NCBI GenBank assembly: GCA_000434635.1
Contig: HF988139.1
Coordinates: 3,295-23,535 of the forward strand
Origin: Firmicutes bacterium CAG:110
GTDB lineage: Bacteria; Bacillota; Clostridia; Oscillospirales; Oscillospiraceae
Length of the DNA stretch: 20,241 nucleotides
Reading direction: 5' to 3'
The position numbers and the translations under genes were made by a program. Positions 7,134 to 13,806 of the stretch are shown one piece after another. Positions within the stretch are counted from its first letter, which is position 1; the number at the start of each line of letters is the position of its first letter. The notes under the pieces are model-generated. The model saw only the letters and a list, made by a program, of their open reading frames with translations. It was not told where the DNA came from and made no database searches.

Positions 7134-8198
7134 TCAGCTGTTGGCCAGCTTGTAGTAGCCGTCCAGCCAAGTCTGAACACCGGCCAGATCTTCCTTGCTG
7201 TGGATGATGCCTTCCAGATAGACGGTGTCGCCGCGGGGGCACTCGGTCTCTTCGCCGCGCAGGGTCTTGACCAGCTGCTCAACGGCCTTGTAGCCCATGG
7301 TGTACATATCCTGCTCCAGTGTGCAGTACAGGGGAGAGTTCTCATCCAGAAGCTGGGTGGCGGTCTGCTCGCCCATGTCGTAGCCGACGACGGTGATCTT
7401 GTCGGACAGGCCCATGTTCATGATGACCTGCACAACGACGTTGGTGAAGGCGGCGGAGGTGCAGAAGAAGACGTTGCAGTCGGGAGCGCCGGCCAGCATG
7501 GCTTCGACGATGGGCACGTTGTCGTTCTTGGAGGTGGAGGACTGCTGGGCGACGATCTCATAGTTGACGCCGTTGGCGGTCAGCTTTTCCAGGAAGCCGC
7601 CGTAGCGCGCCTTGGACTGCTCGGGGATGGTGGCGTCAAAGTCCATGATGGCGATCTTCAGGTCGTTGCCGTACTTGTCGGACAGGTACTTGGAAGTGTA
7701 GTCGCCCAGCTTCTGGCCATTCAGCAGATCCTGGGAGGTGAAGCCGCCGCAGACGAAGGAGGCGTCGTTCAGCTTGATGTTGGCCACGGCCACTTCGATG
7801 CCCTTGTCATAGGCTTCCTTCAGGATGGGGATGGAGGCTTCTTCGGAGTAGGGGGTAATGGCGATGCCGTCAACGCCCATGTCGATGTAGCTGTAAACCA
7901 GCTGCTGCTCGTTGGCCAGGTCGCCCATGGAGTTGCCGATGACGATGTTCACGCCGTAATCCTTGGCGGCATCCTCATAGCCCTGCTGAACCATCTTCAT
8001 GGTGAACTCGTCCTTGAAGACGATACCGGCGATGGTCAGTTCCTTCTGCTCGGTCCCGGCTGCGGGGGCAGCTTCGGTGGCAGCCTTGGTTTCGGCCTTG
8101 GGGGCTTCGGTTGTCGTGGGGGTCTGGGACGCGCCGCAGCCGGCCAGCATGACCACTGCCATGCTCAGTGCGAGGAAAAACGCTACGATCTTTTTCAT
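7134..8198 (-). CDS. Sugar-binding lipoprotein of the ABC importer (RbsB-like)
   Basis: 354 residues from ATG at 8198 with AAAGGAG 9 bases upstream. A lipoprotein signal peptide ends at lipobox LAGC (Cys21), followed by a Thr/Ala/Glu-rich linker (about 22-52). The rest is a periplasmic-binding-protein type 4 fold (ELTIAGIVFKDEFTMKMVQQ, DGIAITPYS, KITVVGYDMG). It is anchored outside the membrane, captures the sugar and delivers it to the permease. First gene of the operon, with a leader containing a LacI-type operator (8313-8328) and a hairpin (8226-8242). The large distance from well-known ribose or galactose proteins by eye leaves the ligand open. Confidence 0.94.
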   Translation of the reverse strand: MKKIVAFFLALSMAVVMLAGCGASQTPTTTEAPKAETKAATEAAPAAGTEQKELTIAGIVFKDEFTMKMVQQGYEDAAKDYGVNIVIGNSMGDLANEQQLVYSYIDMGVDGIAITPYSEEASIPILKEAYDKGIEVAVANIKLNDASFVCGGFTSQDLLNGQKLGDYTSKYLSDKYGNDLKIAIMDFDATIPEQSKARYGGFLEKLTANGVNYEIVAQQSSTSKNDNVPIVEAMLAGAPDCNVFFCTSAAFTNVVVQVIMNMGLSDKITVVGYDMGEQTATQLLDENSPLYCTLEQDMYTMGYKAVEQLVKTLRGEETECPRGDTVYLEGIIHSKEDLAGVQTWLDGYYKLANS

Positions 8199-8225
8199 TA
8201 TGTGTGCTCCTTTGTTTTTATTTTA

Positions 8226-8242
8226 TGCCGGGGATCCCGGCA
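8226..8242 (-). other. Leader hairpin before the binding-protein gene
   Basis: TGCCGGGGATCCCGGCA can form a 7-bp stem with a 3-base loop, about 16 bases upstream of the AAAGGAG site. It is followed by A-rich sequence rather than a U-run, so mRNA protection fits better than termination. Confidence 0.5.
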
Positions 8243-8312
8243 CAAGTTACAGTTTTGCGTGCTCTGTCATCGTCATTTTGATGCCCGTTGTGTATCAATC
8301 GGTTTTTCGTTT

Positions 8313-8328
8313 ACGTAAGCGCTTACGT
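8313..8328. promoter_or_regulatory. LacI-family operator of the transport operon
   Basis: ACGTAAGCGCTTACGT is a perfect 16-bp palindrome with the central CG typical of LacI-family sites. A closely similar site (14 of 16) lies in front of the adjacent LacI-type gene at 9429-9444, supporting local control. I could not place the -35/-10 boxes of this promoter confidently. Confidence 0.8.
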
Positions 8329-8333
8329 TCTGC

Positions 8334-8386
8334 GGTTCAAAAAAATGCAAAGTCCTTTAACCTCTGGTTTTTCCCTTTGCATTTTT
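8334..8386 (-). terminator. Probable terminator of the LacI-type gene
   Basis: A perfect 12-bp but AT-rich inverted repeat (8341-8352 with 8375-8386) has a 22-base loop with a small inner stem (AACC/GGTT). On the minus strand it is followed by a run of seven T. It lies directly after the regulator stop codon. Confidence 0.6.
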
Positions 8387-8391
8387 CCATT

Positions 8392-9402
8392 CTATAACAG
8401 GTTTCGTACCGACTCACGTTTGACGAGGGACGCGGACAACACCACGGATTCGGGGATTCCCGTGCCGCCGCTCTGGGTCTGGTGCAGCATCAGCTGGATG
8501 CTGCGGCGCCCCATTTCGTATATGGGCTGATGGATGGTCGTCAGCTTCGGCTCGAAGGTGGAGGCCATCGCGATATCGTCGTAGCCGACCACGGATACGT
8601 CGTTGGGTACCCGCAGTCCCACGTCGCTCACTGCCGCGCACACCCCAAAGGCCAGAGAGTCGTTGGCGCAGAAGATTGCCGTGGGGCGGTTCTTCTTTGC
8701 CAGCAGCTTCTTCGCCGCCGCCCGGGCTTCCTCCCGGTTGGTGTTGTCCATGATGGTGTACCGGTCAACATAGCGCCGCAGACCGGCGTCCGTCATCGCC
8801 CTGCTGTAGCCCTCGAAGCGCTGGTAGCTGGGATAGGAGGTGGTTCTGCCGCCGATGTGGCCGATGCGGGTGTGGCCGCATTCCAGAAGGTGGCGCGTGG
8901 CCTGATAGGCCGACTGGTCGTTGTTGATGTAGATTCTGGGAACGTTCAGTTCGCCGATGGGGTCGTTGATCAGCACCAGATGACGGCCTTCGCTCGCGAC
9001 CATCTTCGCGAAATTCCGCGTCTCCTCCAGACCTGTGGACGCCACGATGACGCCGTCGATCTGGTCGGAACGTAAGGCGTTGAGGAAATAATCCGTGACG
9101 TAGCTGTCGCAGATGATGTTGAACAGCAGGATCTGGTGGGCTTCCTTCGCCCCGTCGATAGCGCCGCGGATCAGCTCGGTGAAAAAGGGGTTGTCGGGTG
9201 TGTTTTCGTAAACGAACAGGAGCGTATTGGTCTTCTGCTCTGCCAGTCCCTTCGCCTGCTTGTTGGGCTGGTAGCCGTTCTCGTCAATGACCCGCTGGAT
9301 ATAGGCTCTTGTCTCCTCGGAAACGCCTTTTTCGTTGTTGATAACACGGGAGACCGTCGCTGTCGAGCAGTTGGCAAGTCGCGCAATATCTTTCAGAGTC
9401 AT
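8392..9402 (-). CDS. LacI-family transcriptional regulator
   Basis: 336 residues from ATG at 9402; a GTG at 9411 adds three residues and cannot be excluded. Residues 1-50 hold the LacI helix-turn-helix (MTLKDIARLANCSTATVSRV) and hinge; the rest is a type 1 periplasmic-binding-like sensor domain (GVIVAS, GHTRIGHIGG, AIFCANDSLAFG, SVVGYDDIAMAS, LTTIHQP). Such proteins are cytoplasmic repressors released by a sugar or sugar phosphate. The gene is upstream of, and separately terminated from, the transport operon. Matching palindromes in front of both genes indicate that it represses import and itself until its ligand appears. Confidence 0.93.
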   Translation of the reverse strand: MTLKDIARLANCSTATVSRVINNEKGVSEETRAYIQRVIDENGYQPNKQAKGLAEQKTNTLLFVYENTPDNPFFTELIRGAIDGAKEAHQILLFNIICDSYVTDYFLNALRSDQIDGVIVASTGLEETRNFAKMVASEGRHLVLINDPIGELNVPRIYINNDQSAYQATRHLLECGHTRIGHIGGRTTSYPSYQRFEGYSRAMTDAGLRRYVDRYTIMDNTNREEARAAAKKLLAKKNRPTAIFCANDSLAFGVCAAVSDVGLRVPNDVSVVGYDDIAMASTFEPKLTTIHQPIYEMGRRSIQLMLHQTQSGGTGIPESVVLSASLVKRESVRNLL

Positions 9403-9428
9403 TTCATTCACCCAATTCGTAACCTTTT

Positions 9429-9444
9429 ACGAAACCGCTTACGT
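9429..9444. promoter_or_regulatory. LacI-family operator, autoregulatory
   Basis: ACGAAACCGCTTACGT matches the perfect operator at 8313-8328 at 14 of 16 positions. It lies just downstream of the predicted -10 box of the lacI-type gene. An overlapping inverted repeat, TTCGTAA/TTACGAA, spans 9416-9433. Confidence 0.7.
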
Positions 9445-9451
9445 TGTTTAT

Positions 9452-9480
9452 ATCGTAACAGATTCCCACTCGAATAACAA
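9452..9480 (-). promoter_or_regulatory. Promoter of the LacI-type gene
   Basis: On the minus strand, -35 TTGTTA (9475-9480), a 17-base spacer and -10 TACGAT (9452-9457). The -10 is moderate. The operator at 9429-9444 covers the start site. Confidence 0.5.
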
Positions 9481-9507
9481 GTGCCAATATTCACCATAAA
9501 TTGCCGG

Positions 9508-9954
9508 TCATTTTTGGTTGATATGCCATTTCCAGAAAGGTTTCTTCTTCTCGCCGGAAAGGAGCCTGTAAATCTCATTCTGCAGGGGAAGCCGCCTGCC
9601 TGAGGGGTATTTCTTCCGGTAGCCTTCCGCCAGCTGTGCCTTTTCCTCCGTGCTCAGTTCACCGATGAAGTCCTTCGCATAGTTCTGAATGGCGATCAGA
9701 TACCATTCCGCCTCACTGCCCAGATGCTCCCCGGCGGAAAACAGCAGCAACCGCACCGCCGCCACCGTCTGCTCATGCTCCGGCTGCGAAGAGGCAAACG
9801 TCTTCGCCCACTCCCCCACCGCCTCATAAAAAGCGGCATGTTTCGGGCTTTGCTCCACCTGCAAGCCGAGATAGACGGCGATCTTCTTCCCCGCCATCCG
9901 GTTTTCCTGCGTCCATTTCACATATTCGTCAATCAGTTTCTGTAACTGTTCCAT
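9508..9954 (-). CDS. Hypothetical protein, 148 residues
   Basis: I do not recognise the family. The start is ATG at 9954, favoured over GTG at 9960 because GAGGTG ends 5 bases before the ATG. The protein is soluble, probably mostly helical, with no signal peptide or clear membrane segment. The middle reads LLLFSAGEHLGSEAEWYLIAIQNY, and the C-terminus is strongly basic and aromatic (EKKKPFWKWHINQK), which could suit nucleic-acid or membrane-surface contact. It has its own promoter, divergent from the small membrane gene at 10082, and no obvious terminator before the LacI-type promoter. No link with the sugar pathway can be shown. Confidence 0.75.
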   Translation of the reverse strand: MEQLQKLIDEYVKWTQENRMAGKKIAVYLGLQVEQSPKHAAFYEAVGEWAKTFASSQPEHEQTVAAVRLLLFSAGEHLGSEAEWYLIAIQNYAKDFIGELSTEEKAQLAEGYRKKYPSGRRLPLQNEIYRLLSGEKKKPFWKWHINQK

Positions 9955-9978
9955 ATGCACACCTCATTTCTACCCATC

Positions 9979-10008
9979 ACAATAACAGCCGAGACCGGGT
10001 GTTGTCAA
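9979..10008 (-). promoter_or_regulatory. Promoter of the 148-residue hypothetical gene
   Basis: On the minus strand, -35 TTGACA (10003-10008), an 18-base spacer and -10 TATTGT (9979-9984). It is back to back with the plus-strand promoter at 10027-10055, with 18 bases between the two -35 boxes. Confidence 0.6.
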
Positions 10009-10026
10009 TCATTATTTCTGCCGATA

Positions 10027-10055
10027 TTGACATTTTGGAAAAAATACCGTATCCT
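10027..10055 (+). promoter_or_regulatory. Promoter of the small plus-strand membrane gene
   Basis: A consensus -35 TTGACA (10027-10032), a 17-base spacer and -10 TATCCT (10050-10055). The predicted start is near 10062, giving a leader that contains only the ribosome binding site. Confidence 0.7.
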
Positions 10056-10081
10056 TGTACAAAAGCGAAGGAGGCTACCCT

Positions 10082-10339
10082 ATGAGCAAACAGAACAAAT
10101 CCACGCAGGTGGGAAACCGTATTATTCTGAACGGCACCGCTCTGCTGCTTCTTGCGTATATGTTGGCGAAAATCGTTCAGGCATATATCGTCGGCGGCAC
10201 CGACGCCCCCAGCGTCAAAGTTTTGCTTCTTGGCATCGTCGTGCTTGGGGGCGGCATTGTCTTCGTCGTGCGGTATCTGGTCCTGCTGCTGAAAGAATAC
10301 TACCGTAAGCCGGAGGATTCTTCGGAGAAGGAGCAGTAA
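10082..10339 (+). CDS. Small hypothetical membrane protein, 85 residues
   Basis: This is the only plus-strand gene. ATG at 10082 follows AAGGAGG by 7 bases; an in-frame TTG at 10055 overlaps the -10 box and is not a plausible start. Two hydrophobic segments are visible (about residues 14-38 and 45-70), with a short charged C-terminal tail rich in Glu and Lys. I do not recognise a family. It has a strong promoter of its own and ends at a shared bidirectional terminator, so it is an independent unit inserted between the LacI-type region and the aldolase operon. Confidence 0.75.
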   Translation: MSKQNKSTQVGNRIILNGTALLLLAYMLAKIVQAYIVGGTDAPSVKVLLLGIVVLGGGIVFVVRYLVLLLKEYYRKPEDSSEKEQ

Positions 10340-10379
10340 TCCGTTTTTCCCGTTTTTGTGACAATGTCCCCTTAAAATT

Positions 10380-10426
10380 GCAATAAAAAATGTTCCATTC
10401 AAAAAGAATGGAACATTTTTTATTGC
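10380..10426. terminator. Bidirectional terminator between convergent genes
   Basis: A perfect 21-bp stem (10380-10400 with 10406-10426) with a loop of five A contains A/T runs on both sides, so it can stop transcripts in both directions. The NagB-like stop codon begins at the very next base, 10427-10429. Confidence 0.92.
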
Positions 10427-11224
10427 TTACACGATCCCCCGTGCGATATCCTCCGTCATGCAGAAGCGCACGTCGGGCAGTCTGCGAAGCAGAGAACCCG
10501 GCCACTGGGGAACCATTTCCCCATGCAGCACATGCTTCAGCGGCCCGCTCTGCCATGGGCGGTTCAGCGCGATATACACCTTTTCAGAAGACAGTATCTG
10601 CTTCATGCCCACGGTGATGCACCATTCCGGCATTCCCGCCAGATCGCCGCGCTGGTAGCCGAAGGCATTGACCGCCCGGGTCTCCCGGCTGATGGGCAGC
10701 ACACGGGTCCCCAGATCGGCATACGCGTCCGCGGTGATGGGATCGTTGGCTTCCGCCGCCTCGTTGAAGGCCACATGACCGTTGATTCCCAGTCCGCCAA
10801 AGCACATATCCACGCCGCCCAAACCGGCGATCAGCTCGTCGTACTCTTTTTCATGTCCCGGCTCCGGGAAATGCCGCTGAGACTCCGGCATGACCAGACT
10901 CTCATCCACCCGGTCATAGAATTCCCGCTTCATCCGGCCGTGGAAGCTCATGGGGTCGTCCTCGCTGATCCACTGGGTCGGAGAAACCAGATACTCGTCC
11001 ATGTTGAAGAAGTGGACGTTTTTCAGAGATACCCGCTGGCTGTTGATCAGCTTCGCCAGAATGGGGTACTGATCCGTAGGCCCCACCGGGACAATAAACA
11101 CCGACGGCTTCCCCGCCTGGTTATTTTTGACGATCTCCTCAAACATGGTCAGCGCCATGTCAAAGTACACGTCCCATTCCTTTTCCACCACACGGCAGAA
11201 AACGCCATTGATTACCTTTTCCAA
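10427..11224 (-). CDS. Glucosamine-6-phosphate deaminase/isomerase-like protein (NagB family)
   Basis: 265 residues from TTG at 11224, chosen because AGGAGG ends 9 bases upstream and the upstream gene stops 18 bases before; longer in-frame starts overlap that gene. Family motifs: FFNMDEYL with Asp76 (E. coli NagB Asp72, the proton-shuttling base), GLGINGHVAFNE with His150 and Glu155 (E. coli His143, Glu148), and a C-terminal LLRRLPDVRFCMTED. The aspartate of the Asp-Gly-His motif (E. coli Asp141) is Asn148 here. Classic members convert glucosamine-6-P to fructose-6-P plus ammonia. The change and the lack of a NagA deacetylase suggest another phosphosugar. Last gene of the aldolase operon. Confidence 0.85.
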   Translation of the reverse strand: MEKVINGVFCRVVEKEWDVYFDMALTMFEEIVKNNQAGKPSVFIVPVGPTDQYPILAKLINSQRVSLKNVHFFNMDEYLVSPTQWISEDDPMSFHGRMKREFYDRVDESLVMPESQRHFPEPGHEKEYDELIAGLGGVDMCFGGLGINGHVAFNEAAEANDPITADAYADLGTRVLPISRETRAVNAFGYQRGDLAGMPEWCITVGMKQILSSEKVYIALNRPWQSGPLKHVLHGEMVPQWPGSLLRRLPDVRFCMTEDIARGIV

Positions 11225-11241
11225 TGCTTTCCGCCTCCTGA

Positions 11242-11904
11242 TTATCTGATCGGATTGATCTTCCAGTTTTCCCCGTAAATTCCCGGGAACGCGCCCCGCT
11301 CGATGAGACCGGTGTTCGCCTCGTGTCCCAGCAGCCATTTGTTGGCCGCCCAGAGCTTATTCACCTTCTGCTCCGGGGCAATGGGCAGATTCGTTCCACG
11401 CTGCAATCCCACGATGCAGCTGAAGCCGCTGCCCGTCACCTCACAGGGGCAGAAATGCAGGGTGTCCGAATACACCTCGATCATCTCGCCCTGCGCCAGA
11501 TAAAACGCCTGCACTTTGTCCGCGTTCAGTCGGCCGTCCTCGTCCAGATCTTCCCGCTTCGCCAGCAGCAGAACCAGCTCCCGGACGGCGATGTTGAACT
11601 CATTGCAGGTATGCCACTCCAAAGCGTTGAGCTGATTGGAATGCCCCCAGCACAGGCCGATCTGCTCGTCCAGACCGCCACAGTGATTTTCCCGTAGCCT
11701 CGCCGCCGCCGGAATTTCGTCCAGCTCCGGGGTCGAAGCCACATACTTGCTCCCCATCTCCGGGAACGGAATGGTCTCCGCCGCCGCGCAGAACGCGGAA
11801 GTGTCCTCCCGAATCACACTGCCATAGCGGCGAAAGGCCGCTTCATGGATGGTGTGAATGGCAATATGGGGATTTGCCGCCTGTAATTTCTGCAAATTAT
11901 CCAT
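11242..11904 (-). CDS. Unknown protein, possibly DUF4867-like, in the aldolase operon
   Basis: 220 residues from ATG at 11904, 9 bases after GGGAG and overlapping the PfkB stop by 8 bases; a TTG at 11913 is a weaker option. It has no signal peptide or membrane segment. Conserved-looking residues are many His, Cys and Glu: NHCGGLDEQIGLCWGHSNQL, EWHTCNEFN, LHFCPCEV. These could form a metal site, and the general look recalls ureidoglycolate-lyase/cupin-like folds. From memory I associate it with the uncharacterised family DUF4867, but I could not check. Tight coupling between kinase and NagB-like genes implies a step in the same pathway, perhaps epimerisation or isomerisation of a sugar or sugar phosphate. 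Confidence 0.75.
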   Translation of the reverse strand: MDNLQKLQAANPHIAIHTIHEAAFRRYGSVIREDTSAFCAAAETIPFPEMGSKYVASTPELDEIPAAARLRENHCGGLDEQIGLCWGHSNQLNALEWHTCNEFNIAVRELVLLLAKREDLDEDGRLNADKVQAFYLAQGEMIEVYSDTLHFCPCEVTGSGFSCIVGLQRGTNLPIAPEQKVNKLWAANKWLLGHEANTGLIERGAFPGIYGENWKINPIR

Positions 11905-12814
11905 CGTACACAACTCCCTCGTGGGTCTTCATGAATTCCAGAACTTCCTCGTAGCCGGGAATACCCTGCTGCGCGCCGAAGCGGGTGCATTTCAGGGCAG
12001 AGGTAGCGGAGGCAAAACGGCAGGCTTCATACACGTCCATGCCCTTCAGCCGCGCCGCAACAAACGCGCCGTGGAAGGTGTCTCCCGCGCCGTTGGAGTC
12101 GATCGCCTTCACGGGGAACACGGGATAACGGACTTCCCTGCCGTTCTCCCAGATAAAGCCGCCCTTGCTGCCCTGCGTGATCACCAGAATCTGGGGATGG
12201 TACCGCTCCTGCAATACCGCGGCGGCTTCCTTGGCCGTGGCGCAGCCAGTGACCTTCATGGAAAATTCCTCGCTGGGAATCAGCATATCCACCAGCGGCA
12301 GAAGCTTTTCAATGTTCGGGTAAGCGCCGCCCGCGTCCATGCTGACCGTGACGCCCATTTCATGGGCCTTTTTTGCCGCGAAAATGGCGCAGTCCAGCTG
12401 GTTGCCGTCCAGATGCAGATACTTTGCCTGTCTCAGAACGTCCAGATCGACGTCCTCCACCGTAGGCGCCGCCGCTTCTCCCCGGTTCCATACGCAGGTG
12501 CGGCTGCTGTTGCTGACGTTCAGCAGAACGACACTGTGGAAGGTCAGGCCGGGATTCACCTTCACGCAGGAGGTATCCACCCCGTAGCGCTCCATTTCGG
12601 CCTTTACAAAAGCGCCGTACATATCATCGCCCACGGTGCCCATATAGCTTGCGGACTCCCCCAGCTTGCTGATGGCCACCAGTCCGGTGGCGCAGGGGCC
12701 GCCGCACTGGAACTTGGTTTCCAGCCCCCGGAGCTTGGTATCCTCCCGGGGGAAGGCGTCCACGGTCATCAGAATATCGAAGACCGCAGCGCCGATGCCA
12801 ACTACACTTGCCAT
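11897..12814 (-). CDS. PfkB-family carbohydrate kinase
   Basis: 305 residues, the usual ribokinase-like size, from ATG at 12814, which shares one base with the aldolase stop (TAATG). N-terminal substrate-side motif CGGPCATGL (about 37-45). C-terminal ATP/anion-hole motif AIDSNGAGDTFHGAF with catalytic Asp245. Family members phosphorylate ketoses, ketose phosphates or 2-keto-3-deoxy acids. Standing directly after a class II aldolase, it most likely makes the aldolase substrate: a ketose-1-phosphate or a 1,6-bisphosphate such as tagatose-1,6-bisphosphate. 5-Dehydro-2-deoxygluconokinase (IolC) is another possibility, but no other inositol genes are present. Confidence 0.93.
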   Translation of the reverse strand: MASVVGIGAAVFDILMTVDAFPREDTKLRGLETKFQCGGPCATGLVAISKLGESASYMGTVGDDMYGAFVKAEMERYGVDTSCVKVNPGLTFHSVVLLNVSNSSRTCVWNRGEAAAPTVEDVDLDVLRQAKYLHLDGNQLDCAIFAAKKAHEMGVTVSMDAGGAYPNIEKLLPLVDMLIPSEEFSMKVTGCATAKEAAAVLQERYHPQILVITQGSKGGFIWENGREVRYPVFPVKAIDSNGAGDTFHGAFVAARLKGMDVYEACRFASATSALKCTRFGAQQGIPGYEEVLEFMKTHEGVVYDG

Positions 12815-13635
12815 TACCGATCCGCTCCCAGAAGCTTGATTTTGCTGACGGCGAAGTCCTTCACCCGGGCAGTGGGACCCTGCATAAACAGATCCAGCGC
12901 CAGAATGGAGGGATCGACCGCCCGGATGCTGTCCAGCAGGGAGCAGCAGACGTCGGTGCCGAAGTTGATCTTGCGGATACCGGCCTTGACCGCCGCCGCG
13001 ATCTGATCGTCGGGAACACCGGAGCCGCCGTGCAGCACCAGATGGGCCTTCTGACCCTCGTGCAGCTCCTCGATCCGCTTCAGCGCCAGAACGGGAGCCT
13101 GCTTGTAATGACCGTGGGCAGTGCCCACCGCCACAGCCAGCGCGCAGACGCCGGTCTCGTTCACGAACTTTGCGGCATCCTCCACCTTGGTGTAATCCTT
13201 GGAAACACCCTCGGCGGCCTTGCCGACTTCGCCCAGCTCACCCTCGACGCCGATGCCCATTTCCGCGGCCATCTCCACGACGCCCTTGGTGATTGCAATA
13301 TTTTCCTCCAGCGGCTTTCTGGAAGCGTCGATCATAACGCCCGTCGCGCCGTAACGGAACGCCCGCAGAACCTCGGGAACACCCGCGCCGTGATCCAGAT
13401 GGAAGGCCACGGGGGTCTTCATGTTGTTCATGGCCTCCCGGATAATGGGAGCGACGTACTGGGCGATCTGGGAATCAAACAGGCGGCTGTACATCTGGAA
13501 AATGACGGGGGCGCCGGTCTCCTCGGCTGCCTGCATAACGCCCATAACGGTTTCCAGATTGTACACATTGAAAGCGGGTACGGCGAAGCCGTTCTCCTCA
13601 CCAATGTCCAGAATCTTCTTCAGATCGTAAATCAT
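12814..13635 (-). CDS. Class II (zinc) ketose-bisphosphate aldolase, GatY/KbaY/Fba type
   Basis: 273 residues from ATG at 13635 with AGGAGG 8 bases upstream; an ATG at 13692 would run through the operator. Motifs of the family: AFHLDHG (catalytic Asp81, zinc ligand His82), GVEGELGEVG (Glu133), GTAHGHYK (His174), LHGGSGVP (His202) and the phosphate-site stretch KINFGTD. The enzyme reversibly splits a ketose phosphate or bisphosphate into DHAP and an aldehyde. It is the first gene of the aldolase-PfkB-unknown-NagB operon, all overlapping or nearly so. Its promoter has three HexR-like palindromes identical in layout to those of the FAD oxidase promoter. The length and the PfkB neighbour fit a tagatose-type aldolase better than a housekeeping Fba. 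Confidence 0.93.
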   Translation of the reverse strand: MIYDLKKILDIGEENGFAVPAFNVYNLETVMGVMQAAEETGAPVIFQMYSRLFDSQIAQYVAPIIREAMNNMKTPVAFHLDHGAGVPEVLRAFRYGATGVMIDASRKPLEENIAITKGVVEMAAEMGIGVEGELGEVGKAAEGVSKDYTKVEDAAKFVNETGVCALAVAVGTAHGHYKQAPVLALKRIEELHEGQKAHLVLHGGSGVPDDQIAAAVKAGIRKINFGTDVCCSLLDSIRAVDPSILALDLFMQGPTARVKDFAVSKIKLLGADR

Positions 13636-13652
13636 AATGCTTCCTCCTGTTA

Positions 13653-13667
13653 TGTAATAAAATTTCA
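13653..13667. promoter_or_regulatory. HexR/RpiR-like operator, downstream site of the aldolase promoter
   Basis: TGTAATAAAATTTCA at about +48 to +62, just upstream of the aldolase ribosome site. It corresponds in sequence and place to 2282-2296. Confidence 0.65.
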
Positions 13668-13694
13668 GTTTTTCCGCGTTTAAAAGATGCAAAT

Positions 13695-13709
13695 AGAATC
13701 TCTATTACA
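13695..13709. promoter_or_regulatory. Weak HexR/RpiR-like operator at the aldolase transcription start
   Basis: AGAATCTCTATTACA keeps one arm (ATTACA) and a degraded second arm. It lies at about +6 to +20, exactly the position of the better site at 2325-2339. Confidence 0.4.
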
Positions 13710-13720
13710 ATCTCAGCATC

Positions 13721-13749
13721 ACTATACCACAGCAACTATCATTTTGCAA
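13721..13749 (-). promoter_or_regulatory. Sigma-A type promoter of the aldolase operon
   Basis: On the minus strand, -35 TTGCAA (13744-13749), a 17-base spacer and -10 TATAGT (13721-13726). The predicted start is near 13714. Confidence 0.72.
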
Positions 13750-13766
13750 GTCGATACGGGAATAAT

Positions 13767-13781
13767 TGTAACGAAATTTCA
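13767..13781. promoter_or_regulatory. HexR/RpiR-like operator upstream of the aldolase promoter
   Basis: TGTAACGAAATTTCA centred at about -60, with 17 bases between it and the -35 box. It is part of the 19-mer shared exactly with the oxidase promoter (2390-2408). Confidence 0.7.
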
Positions 13782-13806
13782 GTATCTGTTTTGGATATTT
13801 TGTCAC

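Noticed and set aside
8226..8242. Leader hairpin as a riboswitch
   Set aside because: It is a lone 7-bp stem without any recognisable aptamer elements.
7119..8318. Plus-strand Gly/Val-rich open frame of 399 codons
   Set aside because: It is the antisense of the sugar-binding lipoprotein gene, and its low-complexity composition shows no family.
11242..13635. Inositol catabolism (IolC/IolJ/IolB-like set)
   Set aside because: The kinase and aldolase families would fit, but no inositol dehydrogenase, IolE, IolD or clear IolB is present, and a NagB-like gene is not part of that pathway.
10427..13635. Classic N-acetylgalactosamine/tagatose pathway
   Set aside because: Aldolase, PfkB kinase and a NagB-like enzyme fit in part, but PTS genes, NagA deacetylase and an AgaS protein are missing from the window, and the NagB active site is altered. 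It remains possible only as a variant.
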